Assembly: GCF_000725545.1 (NCBI RefSeq) | Contig: NZ_JNZP01000011.1 | Location: 184,240 to 248,239 of the forward strand | Direction of reading: 5' to 3' | DNA: 64,000 nt | Source: Streptomyces exfoliatus | GTDB lineage: Bacteria; Actinomycetota; Actinomycetes; Streptomycetales; Streptomycetaceae | Shown here: positions 1 to 7,219 of the stretch, piece by piece | Layout: each line of letters begins with the position of its first letter | Position numbering within the stretch: position 1 is the stretch's first letter | Made by a program: the position numbers and the translations under genes | The notes under the pieces: generated by a model | Seen by the model: the letters and a program-made list of their open reading frames with translations, nothing else | The model's database searches: none | What the model was told of the DNA's origin: nothing

Positions 1-829
1 CGACGGCCTTCTGCGCGAACGCGGCCTGCTTCTTGTCCGCGCCCTTGAGGATGCCGACGCCGGCGACGTTGACCAGGCCGCCCGGGTCGCCCTTGGGCAG
101 GTAGTGGACCTTGGCCTTGAGCTTGTCCGCGCCCTTCTCGGCGGCCTGCTCGTACCAGTAGTAGTGGTTGATCAGGCCGAGCGAGACCTCGCCCTTGTCG
201 ACCGCCTCCAGCACCTTGAGGTTGTTCTCGTACGCCTTGGGCTCGTTGGCCTTGAGGCCCTTGAGCCAGGTGCGGGTGGCGTCGTCGCCCTCCAGGACGC
301 GCATGCCGGTGACGAACGCCTGGAAGGAGGCGTTGGTCGGGACGAATCCGATCTTGCCCTTCCACTCCGGCTTCACCAGCTCGTGCACGCTGTTCGGGGG
401 CGTCGGCACCTGGTCGGGGTTGTAGCCGAGGACGCGGACGCGGCCGCTGACGCCGGCCCAGTCGCCCGCGGAACCGCGGTAAGCGGCGTCGACCTTGTCG
501 AGGGTGGCCCGGGGCAGCGGAGCGAGGCGCTGTTCCTTGGAGAGCGCGCCGAGCGCGCCCGCGTCCTGGGAGAGGAAGAGGCCGGCCTCGGTCTTGTCGC
601 CCTCCTCCAGGAGCTGCGCGGAGAGTTCGGCGCTGTCGCCGTAGCGGACCTCGACGTTGGCGCCGAGGTGCTTCTCCAGCTTCTCGATGAGCGGCTTCAC
701 GAGGTTCTCGTTGCGGCCGGAGTAGATGACGAGGTCGGCCGGCTCGTCGCTGCCGCAGGCGGCGAGGAGAGGGGTGAGCAGGACGGCCGCGGTGAGCGCG
801 GTCAGCGTGCGGGCCAGGGGGCGGCGCAT
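1..829 (-). CDS. Iron(III) ABC transporter substrate-binding lipoprotein, 3' end outside window
   Basis: The minus-strand reading from ATG at 829 runs off the left edge, so only about 276 residues are seen. It begins with a lipoprotein signal peptide ending in the lipobox LLAAC at about residues 21-25. Next comes the start of an extracellular solute-binding fold of the FbpA/FutA iron type (DLVIYSGRNENLV, then INHYYWYEQ near the visible end). It should sit on the outer face of the membrane and deliver ferric iron to a permease and ATPase lying further left. A GGAAGG ribosome site precedes the ATG. The promoter carries an iron box, so repression by a DtxR/DmdR-type regulator is likely. Specificity for ferric iron rather than thiamine or another ligand is inferred from the family pattern and the iron box. 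Confidence 0.85.
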   Translation of the reverse strand, partial: MRRPLARTLTALTAAVLLTPLLAACGSDEPADLVIYSGRNENLVKPLIEKLEKHLGANVEVRYGDSAELSAQLLEEGDKTEAGLFLSQDAGALGALSKEQRLAPLPRATLDKVDAAYRGSAGDWAGVSGRVRVLGYNPDQVPTPPNSVHELVKPEWKGKIGFVPTNASFQAFVTGMRVLEGDDATRTWLKGLKANEPKAYENNLKVLEAVDKGEVSLGLINHYYWYEQAAEKGADKLKAKVHYLPKGDPGGLVNVAGVGILKGADKKQAAFAQKAV

Positions 830-881
830 ACGGGAGGGGCCTTCCTGCTGTTCTCTGTAGAGGAAACCTGCGAATAGGGTA

Positions 882-911
882 TTGATAAGGTAAAGCTAAC
901 CTAAGGGTCAA
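882..911 (-). promoter_or_regulatory. Iron-regulated promoter with embedded DtxR/IdeR-type iron box
   Basis: Read on the minus strand there is a -35 TTGACC (911-906), an 18-base spacer and a -10 TATCAA (887-882). The spacer is almost entirely a 19-base imperfect palindrome, 886-904, that matches the actinobacterial iron-box consensus (TTAGGTTAG-G-CTAACCTAA) at about 16 of 19 positions. A ferrous-loaded DmdR1/IdeR dimer bound here would block polymerase. It drives the iron-binding lipoprotein gene starting at 829. Confidence 0.8.
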
Positions 912-974
912 GTCAGGTTTTGATAACGGCCCGGTCGCGAATCGGCATCCGGAGCAACCTCCCCCTCTTCTCCC

Positions 975-993
975 TAAGGAAAGCCTTACCTAC
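975..993 (+). promoter_or_regulatory. Second, weaker iron box over a leaderless promoter
   Basis: The 19 bases starting TAAGGAAAGC match the iron-box consensus at about 12 positions, including the conserved CCTTACCTA-like right half. A -10 hexamer TACGAT lies at 991-996, and the GTG start codon of the next gene is at 1003. Transcription would therefore begin on or next to the start codon, giving a leaderless mRNA, which is common in Streptomyces. The box fills the spacer between the weak -35 (968-973) and the -10, the same layout as the divergent promoter. Confidence 0.6.
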
Positions 994-1002
994 GATGCGT
1001 CC

Positions 1003-3714
1003 GTGACGCTCCTCCCCGCCCCGCCCGTCGGCCACGCCCTCCGTCTCGCCCGCGACCTCGCACGCCACGGCGACCGCACCGCCCTCCTGACCGCCGACGG
1101 CGAAATCTCCTACCGTGAGCTGGCCACGCGGGTCGAGGAGACGGCCCGACGCCTCGGCCCGGAGCGGCGACTGGTCCTGCTGCCGGGCGCCAACACCATC
1201 GGGGCGCTCGTCGTCCATCTGGCCGCGCTGTCGGCCGGCCACACCGTGCTGCTCGTGCCCGGCGACCACCCCGACGCGGTCGCCGCGCTCACCTCCGCGT
1301 ACGACCCGGACATCGTGATCCATCCGGAGGACGGCGACGCCTGGCGCGTCGAGGAGCGGCACGCCACCTCCGCGCACACGCTCCACCCCGACCTCGCACT
1401 GCTGCTGAGCACCTCCGGCTCCACGGGCTCCCCCAAGCTGGTGCGGCTTTCGTACGAGAACCTCCAGGCCAACGCCGAGTCGATCGCCACGTACCTCGAC
1501 ATCCGTGACACCGACCGGGCCGCGACCACTCTGCCGATGCACTACTGCTACGGCCTGTCCGTGATCCACAGCCATCTGCTGCGCGGCGCCGGACTCGTCC
1601 TCACCGGCCTCTCGGTCGCCGACGCCTGCTTCTGGGACCTCTTCCGGACGGCCGGCGGCACCGCGCTCGCGGGCGTCCCGTACACCTTCGACCTTCTCGA
1701 CCGGGTCGGCTTCGCTGACATGGAGCTCCCGCGCCTGCGGTACGTCACCCAGGCGGGCGGCCGTCTCGCGCCCGAACGGGTCGCGCACTACGCCGAACTG
1801 GGCCAGCGACGCGGCTGGGACCTGTTCGTCATGTACGGCCAGACGGAGGCGACGGCCCGCATGGCGTACCTGCCTCCCGCGATGGCCGCCGAGCACCCGA
1901 CGGCCATCGGCGTCCCCGTGCCCGGCGGTTCGTTCCGCCTGGAGCCGGTCGAGGAGGCATCCCACGGCGTGGGCGAACTCGTCTACACCGGCCCGAACGT
2001 CATGCTCGGCTACGCCCACACCCCCGAAGACCTCGCCCTCGGCCGCACGGTCGACGCCCTGCGCACCGGCGACCTCGCCCGTCGCACCGAGGACGGCCTG
2101 TACGAGATCGTGGGGCGGCGCAGCCGCTTCCTGAAGATCCTCGGCCTGCGCGTCGACCCCCAGCAGATCGAGGCCCTGCTCGAACGCCACGGCCTGAACG
2201 CCCTGTGCACGGGCGACGACGAGCGGGTCGCCCTCGCCGTCGTCCCCCTGCCCGGGTGGGACGAGAGACGGATCCGAAGACGGGTGGCGGACGAGTGCGG
2301 TCTTCCCGCCCGCGCCGTCCGCGTCCACCTGCTGCCCGAACTCCCCCGGCTGGCCACGGGCAAGCCCGACTACCAGGCCGTACGCGCCCTGGACCGGCCG
2401 GCCGAACAGCCCCCGGCCGACGGAGACGGAACGCCGGACGATCTCTGCGCGCTCTACGCACGGATCCTGGACCGCCCCGACGTCACGCCCGACAGCTCGT
2501 TCGTCTCCCTCGGCGGCGACTCCCTGTCGTACGTCGAGATGTCCCTGCACCTCGAAGCGCGCCTCGGCCGACTGCCCACGAACTGGCACACGACACCCCT
2601 CCGCGAGCTGGAGCAGGGTGCAAGGGCCTGGCACAGCGGCAGGTCCCGGCGGCGGAGCGTGGAGACCAGTGTCGTCCTGCGTGCGGTGGCGATCGTGTGT
2701 GTCGTCGGCTCCCACATCCGTCTCTTCGAGATCCGCGGCGGAGCCCATCTGCTGCTCGCCGTCGCCGGGTTCAACTTCGCCCGATTCCTGCTCTCCTCGG
2801 ACGAGCGCCGCGAACGAACACGTCGCTCGGTCCGCAGCATCGGGCGGATCGCCGTCCCCACCATGGCCTGGACCGCCTTCGCCCTCCTCATCAGCGACGA
2901 CTACGACCTGTCCAACCTGTTCCTCCTCCACAACGCGCTCTGGCCGGAGGTCATGGGGACCGGTATCCATCTCTGGTTCGTCGAGGCCCTCGTCTACATC
3001 CTGCTGGCCCTCACGGCGCTGCTCGCCGTCCCCGCGGTCCACCGCCTGGAACGCCGGTTCCCGTACGGACTGCCGGTCGCCCTGGCCGGTGTGGGTCTGC
3101 TCACCCGCTACGAACTGGTGGGCCTGCCGGCCCGCGCCCAGATCACCGACGCGGTCACCGTGTTCTGGCTCTTCGCCCTCGGCTGGGCGGCGGCGCGGTC
3201 CCGCACCGTGCCGCACAGGCTGCTGGTGACGGCCACCGCCCTGGCCACCGTCCCGGGCTTCTTCTCCGGCGAGCCTCGCCGGGAGCTGTTCGTCATGGTG
3301 GGCTTCTGCCTGCTGGTGTGGTTTCCCACGCTGCCGAGCGTGCACCGCGTCAACCAGGTGGCCGGTCTGCTCGCGGGCAGTTCCCTCGCCATCTACCTGA
3401 CGCACTGGCAGGTCTTTCCGCTCTTCGACGGAGTGTCGGAACCCCTGGCCCTCGTCGTCTCCCTGCTCTTCGGCATCGGATACGCCTCTGGCGTCAACCG
3501 GCTCGTCCAACGCGTGTCGGCTCTCCGGACCGCCGGGCGCCGCGCCGCGGGCAACGCCGGAGGGCTGTGCCGCATACCTCGGCCCCGGCCCGGCCGTACG
3601 GTGCAGCGGCGGGTCAGCGACCTGACGATGACCCGTCGACAGGGTGCGGCATGGGGGATACCAGGACGGTCGGCACTGCGGCGGCTGGGCTTGAGGAGTA
3701 CCGGCGGGAGCTGA
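1003..3714 (+). CDS. Iron-linked adenylation / carrier / membrane acyltransferase fusion protein
   Basis: This 903-residue protein has three parts. Residues 1-450 are an AMP-forming adenylation domain: [11 protein letters not shown] near 133, [18 protein letters not shown], and a C-terminal LATGKPDY with the catalytic lysine. Residues 480-540 are a phosphopantetheine carrier domain with the attachment serine in LGGDSLSY near 506. Residues 550-870 are a polytopic segment of the acyltransferase-3 (OafA-like) type. It could activate an acid, load it on its own carrier and pass it to an acceptor at the membrane. Start is GTG 1003, leaderless, under an iron box and divergent from an iron-uptake gene, which suggests a role in siderophore or metallophore acylation. 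The last 50 or so residues look like read-through of former intergenic DNA into a sigma-factor remnant. The substrate is unknown. Confidence 0.75.
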   Translation: MTLLPAPPVGHALRLARDLARHGDRTALLTADGEISYRELATRVEETARRLGPERRLVLLPGANTIGALVVHLAALSAGHTVLLVPGDHPDAVAALTSAYDPDIVIHPEDGDAWRVEERHATSAHTLHPDLALLLSTSGSTGSPKLVRLSYENLQANAESIATYLDIRDTDRAATTLPMHYCYGLSVIHSHLLRGAGLVLTGLSVADACFWDLFRTAGGTALAGVPYTFDLLDRVGFADMELPRLRYVTQAGGRLAPERVAHYAELGQRRGWDLFVMYGQTEATARMAYLPPAMAAEHPTAIGVPVPGGSFRLEPVEEASHGVGELVYTGPNVMLGYAHTPEDLALGRTVDALRTGDLARRTEDGLYEIVGRRSRFLKILGLRVDPQQIEALLERHGLNALCTGDDERVALAVVPLPGWDERRIRRRVADECGLPARAVRVHLLPELPRLATGKPDYQAVRALDRPAEQPPADGDGTPDDLCALYARILDRPDVTPDSSFVSLGGDSLSYVEMSLHLEARLGRLPTNWHTTPLRELEQGARAWHSGRSRRRSVETSVVLRAVAIVCVVGSHIRLFEIRGGAHLLLAVAGFNFARFLLSSDERRERTRRSVRSIGRIAVPTMAWTAFALLISDDYDLSNLFLLHNALWPEVMGTGIHLWFVEALVYILLALTALLAVPAVHRLERRFPYGLPVALAGVGLLTRYELVGLPARAQITDAVTVFWLFALGWAAARSRTVPHRLLVTATALATVPGFFSGEPRRELFVMVGFCLLVWFPTLPSVHRVNQVAGLLAGSSLAIYLTHWQVFPLFDGVSEPLALVVSLLFGIGYASGVNRLVQRVSALRTAGRRAAGNAGGLCRIPRPRPGRTVQRRVSDLTMTRRQGAAWGIPGRSALRRLGLRSTGGS

Positions 3715-3920
3715 CCGGTCACTGCTCCCGGATGCCGGGGTCGTATGCCGAGACCGAGGACGTGGCGCAGGAGACGCTGGTCCGCACGTGGCGGAACGTC
3801 GACCGCTTCGAGGGCCGGTCGGCACTGCGGTCGTCGGTGTACCGGATCGCCACCGACGTCTGCCTGGACGCTCTCGCCTCCGGCGGCGGCCAGGCGCTGC
3901 CGATGGACCTGTCCGGTCCG
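3651..3920 (+). pseudogene. 5' remnant of an ECF (SigJ-like) sigma factor gene
   Basis: From ATG 3651 the translation starts [20 protein letters not shown] and continues through recognisable sigma region 2 ([35 protein letters not shown]) up to PMDLS. Homology then stops abruptly near 3920 and the frame reads unrelated sequence to a stop at 4007. Family members are roughly 300 residues or more and need region 4 to bind the -35 element. Only about 90 residues survive here, so the product cannot be a working sigma factor. The start overlaps the end of the preceding large gene by 64 bases. The downstream side joins directly to a DUF998 remnant on the opposite strand, which marks a deletion junction. 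Confidence 0.8.
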
Positions 3921-3924
3921 AGAC

Positions 3925-4030
3925 CGCACTCGCGGCGAGCAGCGCACCGGCAAGCAGGAAGTCCGCCGTCTGGACCCATCCGACCTCGCCGAGCGCAAGC
4001 CGGCTGAGCGCGTTCCGGCGGAAGCCGGCC
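3925..4030 (-). pseudogene. Fragment of a DUF998 membrane protein gene
   Basis: A minus-strand reading gives [20 protein letters not shown] followed by [13 protein letters not shown]. This is the signature stretch of DUF998 integral membrane proteins, where a conserved SLGxxGWVQ motif precedes a transmembrane helix. Only about 35 residues remain. No start, upstream helix or C-terminal helices are found in any frame, and the fragment abuts the truncated sigma-factor remnant. It is a dead piece left by a deletion. Confidence 0.6.
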
Positions 4031-4490
4031 CCAGGGCGGCGCGCAGGCCGCCCATGGCCAACGGCAGGGCTCCGGCAGCCAGTCCGGTGCCGCGCGGGTC
4101 GTCGGTCGGCAGCAGGACGAGGCCACGGGGGCGGCGGCCCCGGTGCCGGTTCCGGTTCCCTTTGCCTGGCCAAGCCCGGTCGCGATGCTGTTCAGGAGTC
4201 GCCGCTTCCAGTGGTCGCGCCGGTCAGCCCTGCCAGATCACGGACGCGGCAGCAGCCGCTGATGAATGCCTTCCGACACGAGCCGTCAGCACGCCGACGG
4301 CTACCCCGACGCCGCCGACGCCTGGTCCTCGGCCATCTCCGTGGCCTGCTGCCCGAGTCGGCTTCGAGCCTCGTCAGCTCGGAGTGACGACACAGGTGGA
4401 GTCGGCAGGTGCGCGGCCACGACTTCCTCCACGGTTTCTGGTCTGACGGCGCCGGTCCTCCACGCGAGGTCGACGCCGCCCTCGGACGGT
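4031..4490. other. Gene-poor debris between remnants and the DUF4235 gene
   Basis: No convincing gene is seen here. The only protein-like stretch is on the minus strand, 4301-4432 from a GTG (VEEVVAAHLPTPP..., 43 residues). It is open upstream to about 4492 in a frame offset from the DUF4235 gene, and its family is not recognised. The rest shows no family motif in any frame. It is probably part of the same decayed interval as the sigma and DUF998 fragments. Confidence 0.4.
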
Positions 4491-4763
4491 TCAGCCGGGC
4501 CAGGTGCCGGTCAGGCGACGCGTGGTGGCGGCGCCGGCCCGGTCGACGGCGGCCTTGACGACCGCGAAGATCGCGCCTTGCAGGGCGGCGGCGATCAGGA
4601 CTTCCTGCCAGGTGCGGTGCTCGTCGGTGGCGTCGGGGGCATCGTCGTCGTGGCCGATCATCTTCCACGCCTTCTTGAACGCCGCACCGGCGATCATGCC
4701 GCTCGTGGCGCCTAGCGCCAGGCCGACCGGCTTGTAGGCGATCTTGGATGCTTTCACCGGCAC
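4491..4763 (-). CDS. DUF4235 small membrane protein
   Basis: This 90-residue protein begins MPVKASKIAYKPVGLALGAT and has two hydrophobic segments, near residues 12-30 and 55-75, separated by a charged loop rich in Asp/His. Length and pattern match the DUF4235 family, which is common in actinobacteria and of unknown function. It is the last gene of a three-gene minus-strand operon: its ATG lies 10 bases inside the end of the DUF3618 gene, so the two are translationally coupled. In this genus the set is usually linked to envelope or osmotic stress, but nothing in the sequence proves that here. Confidence 0.85.
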   Translation of the reverse strand: MPVKASKIAYKPVGLALGATSGMIAGAAFKKAWKMIGHDDDAPDATDEHRTWQEVLIAAALQGAIFAVVKAAVDRAGAATTRRLTGTWPG

Positions 4764-5215
4764 CTCCGGCTGCGGCGCAGGAGCAGGAAGACGACGAAGG
4801 CGACGGCCGCGGCGATCAGGGGGGTGCGGTTGGCCTTCGCCATGGTGGCGGCCGACTCGGCCTTCTCGCGGACCGGGTCCGGGGTCTTCTCGGCGGCGAG
4901 TTGTCCGGCGCGGGTCGCGGTGTCGCGTACCTGGGCCGTGGCGTGGGCGGCCGTGTCCAGGACCGGATCGGGGGTCTTGTCCTTGACCAGCTGAGCGGCG
5001 TGCGCCGCCCTCTCCCGGAGCTGGCCGCCGACCAGGGTGGCCTTCTGGGCGGCTTGCTCCTTGAGCTCGGTCGCCTTCTCCTTGGCCTGCGCCCTGACGT
5101 CGGCCTTGGCCGCAAGCGCCTCCACGGTCCGGCCGAGCTCGTCGCGGGTGTGCTCGACCTGCTCGCGCAGCTCCTCGGGAGTGAGTGCGGTTTCCTTGCC
5201 GTTCTTGGTGCTCAT
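4754..5215 (-). CDS. DUF3618 envelope protein
   Basis: This 153-residue protein has a DUF3618 N-terminal segment (TPEELREQVEHTRDELGRTV). A long charged helical region follows, rich in Ala/Lys/Glu/Gln with repeating TPDPV phrases near 105 and 130, probably a coiled coil. One C-terminal membrane helix is followed by a basic tail (LLLRRSRR). It would be anchored by its C terminus with the helix in the cytoplasm. Its start overlaps the preceding holin-like gene (ATGA, 5212-5215) and its end overlaps the DUF4235 gene. The biochemical function is not known. Confidence 0.85.
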   Translation of the reverse strand: MSTKNGKETALTPEELREQVEHTRDELGRTVEALAAKADVRAQAKEKATELKEQAAQKATLVGGQLRERAAHAAQLVKDKTPDPVLDTAAHATAQVRDTATRAGQLAAEKTPDPVREKAESAATMAKANRTPLIAAAVAFVVFLLLRRSRRCR

Positions 5216-5634
5216 CGGTGTGCTGCCTCCTTGATCTCGGCCACGTCGGCCTTGACGCTGTCGATGGCCTGCTCGGGTGCGGGGGTGCCGCCCTCGGCGA
5301 TCTGCTTCTTCCCCGCCGCGGCCATCACGGCGGCGACGGCTGCCAGCAGGGCGGCGATGATCAGAGCCGAGGCCCAGACCGGCAGGAGCAGGGCGAGGGC
5401 TGCGATCATGGCGCCGACCAGCGCCTGCGCGGCCAGGAAGCCGACCAGGCCGGCCCCGCCGAACAGGCCGCCGCCCACACCGAAGCGTTTACCTTTCTGG
5501 GTCATCTCCGCCCGGGCCAGCTGCATCTCTTCACGGACCAGCTCCGAAATCTGCTGCGACGCCCGTGATACGAGGGCGCCCAACGATTCCTCGGTACTGC
5601 TGCCGGGGTTCGGGTGCCGTCCTACGGCGCTCAT
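5212..5634 (-). CDS. Phage-holin-like (DUF1469) membrane protein
   Basis: This 140-residue protein is the first gene of the operon with DUF3618 and DUF4235. Residues 15-50 form an amphipathic stretch (LVSRASQQISELVREEMQLA) typical of the actinobacterial holin superfamily III group. Two strong transmembrane helices follow at about 52-78 and 82-108, then a charged tail. Despite the family name there is no phage context: no endolysin or structural genes are nearby. An AGGTGA ribosome site lies 5 bases from ATG 5634. It is probably an inner-membrane organiser or stress protein. The promoter upstream is not clear. Confidence 0.85.
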   Translation of the reverse strand: MSAVGRHPNPGSSTEESLGALVSRASQQISELVREEMQLARAEMTQKGKRFGVGGGLFGGAGLVGFLAAQALVGAMIAALALLLPVWASALIIAALLAAVAAVMAAAGKKQIAEGGTPAPEQAIDSVKADVAEIKEAAHR

Positions 5635-5892
5635 CTACATTTCACCTTCTCCGCATGCTTGGTGCGTTTGGCGCGATGGCTGCACGATGGCCGCCGTTCG
5701 TGTCGCCTGGGCGGGGCCGCGCCGGTCAGCGGTCCGAATTGCTACCGGTGGTGTCCTGGATGGGGGCGTTTTTTCGGCGTCGCGCTTGACGGAGTCGATG
5801 CCCTCCAGGCAGGAGCGATGGCTCTCGTAGTGCTCGCTCGTCGCGATCACCTGCCCGTTCGTTGCAGACCCCTCCCTGCTTGAAACGTGCAC
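5635..5892 (-). pseudogene. Remnant of a DUF1508 (YegP-like) protein gene
   Basis: The minus-strand frame between 5859 and 5761 reads NGQVIATSEHYESHRSC then LEGIDSVKRDAEKTP. This is the core repeat of DUF1508 proteins, which fold into a small beta-alpha unit. Normal proteins have an N-terminal strand pair (FELYxDxxGxYRFRLKA) before this; here it is missing and replaced by unrelated MHVSSREGSAT. After the motif the reading becomes low-complexity. Only one half of one repeat survives, so a decayed gene is more likely than a functional small protein. Confidence 0.6.
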
Positions 5893-5949
5893 GCCGCTGT
5901 CACGGCGCGCCTACCCCGCGAGCGGCCGGTCACGCGACCACGACTCAGG

Positions 5950-6066
5950 TCATCCCCAGGCGCGGATGAGCAGGCGGGGCGTCGCCCGTACGAGGGTGGC
6001 CGCGGCCAGGCCGATGGCGGCGCCGGCTGCGACGTCGGAGGGGTAGTGCGCGCCGCTGTGGACCCG
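5950..6066 (-). pseudogene. C-terminal remnant of a PAP2-family phosphatase gene
   Basis: The last 38 codons before a TGA at 5950-5952 read RVHSGAHYPSDVAAGAAIGL and a basic tail. This is the third PAP2 (type 2 phosphatidic acid phosphatase) signature, with the catalytic histidine in SGAHYPSD. The first two signatures (KxxxxxxRP and PSGH) and all upstream membrane helices are absent, and sequence 5' of 6066 in this frame has no similarity. The fragment is therefore a truncated pseudogene next to other debris. Confidence 0.7.
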
Positions 6067-6201
6067 CTCGCGTCTGGGACGGAGCGTGGTCGTGCTGCTG
6101 AAGCCGTCGCACCGGGTGCGTGTGCTCGCCCGTTCACCGGGATCGGATCCTAAGATCACCGGGACGGGCACGGCGGGCGAGGCACGGGAGAGGCGGCGGA
6201 C

Positions 6202-7020
6202 GTGGCGGACGAGCGCGTGTACCTGGTGACCGGGGGCGGAACGGGGATCGGGGCCGCGACCGCGCGGTCGTTGGCCCGGGCGGGACACAAGGTGGCGGTG
6301 TCCGGGCGCCGCCCCGAGCCCCTGCGCCTGGTCGCCGAGGAGACCGGCGCCCTGCCCGTACCGTCGGACATCGGGGACCCCGTCGCCGTGGCCTCGCTCG
6401 TCGAGACGGTCGTCGGCACGTACGGGAGGCTCGACGGTCTGGTGCTCAACGCGGGCATCGGGCGGGGCGGCGGGGTGGGCGAGGTGACCCTGGAGGACTG
6501 GGACGAGGTCATGCGGACCAACCTCACCGGCCCGTTCCTGCTGCTGCGCGCCGCGCTCCCGCATCTGCTCGACGCCCGCGGCGCGGTGGTCGCCGTGGCC
6601 TCGGTGTCCGCCCTGCGCAACGGCGTCGGGAACGCCGCCTACGCCACCTCCAAGGCGGCGCTGCTCCAGCTGTGCCGCTCGCTCGCGGTCGACTACGGCG
6701 GCGCGGGGCTGCGCGCCAACACCGTGTGCCCGAGCTGGGTGCGCACCGACATGGCCGACCGCCGGATGAACCGGTTCGTCGAGGAGGCGGGCCTGGGCGG
6801 GGACGGTCTGGAAGCGGCGTACGAGGAGGTGACCCGGGTCCTGCCCGCCGGGCGGCCCGGTGAGCCCCACGAGGTCGCGGAGGCCATCGCCTGGCTGCTG
6901 TCGCCCGCCGCCTCGTTCGTGAACGGTGCGACGCTCACCGTCGACGGCGGCGCGACCGTCCTCGACCCGGGCACTCTCGGTTTCGAGTTCCGGCTGGAGC
7001 CACGCGCCCCGCGGGCCTGA
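6202..7020 (+). CDS. SDR family NAD(P)-dependent oxidoreductase
   Basis: This 272-residue protein is a classical short-chain dehydrogenase. It has the cofactor motif TGGGTGIG near residue 10, DIGDP near 55, NAGIG at about 82, the catalytic serine in ASVSAL and YATSK (Tyr/Lys) near 148-152, and a C-terminal FVNGATLTVDGG. It would oxidise or reduce an alcohol/ketone pair in the cytosol; the substrate cannot be read from the sequence. GTG 6202 is used as start because the cofactor motif follows immediately. A TAAGAT at 6151-6156 is a plausible -10. It is monocistronic, with about 200 bases before the next operon. Confidence 0.85.
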   Translation: MADERVYLVTGGGTGIGAATARSLARAGHKVAVSGRRPEPLRLVAEETGALPVPSDIGDPVAVASLVETVVGTYGRLDGLVLNAGIGRGGGVGEVTLEDWDEVMRTNLTGPFLLLRAALPHLLDARGAVVAVASVSALRNGVGNAAYATSKAALLQLCRSLAVDYGGAGLRANTVCPSWVRTDMADRRMNRFVEEAGLGGDGLEAAYEEVTRVLPAGRPGEPHEVAEAIAWLLSPAASFVNGATLTVDGGATVLDPGTLGFEFRLEPRAPRA

Positions 7021-7219
7021 CCGGCAGTCACGGCCGGGGGGACCGAGCACATTCGCCCACCGTGTCGGCGCACGCGCGTCCTGACCGGTGAGGACCGACG
7101 CTTCGACATGCGCTTCACCACACGCGGGTGAACCATGGAGAGAGGTCGCGCGTGCGGCAGCCGCAGACGAGGGGGAAGTCAGGCAGCTGTTCCGGCTCCG
7201 ATCTCCAGAGGTGGCGAGC

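Noticed and set aside
913..4173. 1086-codon open frame on the minus strand
   Set aside because: It is antisense to the adenylation-acyltransferase gene and Arg/Gly/Ala-rich with no family motifs, apart from the short DUF998 fragment reported separately. Open antisense frames are normal at this GC content.
5212..5634. Holin-like gene as a sign of a prophage or phage-tail system
   Set aside because: It sits in the standard actinobacterial DUF3618/DUF4235 operon, and no lysin, capsid, tail or integrase gene is near.
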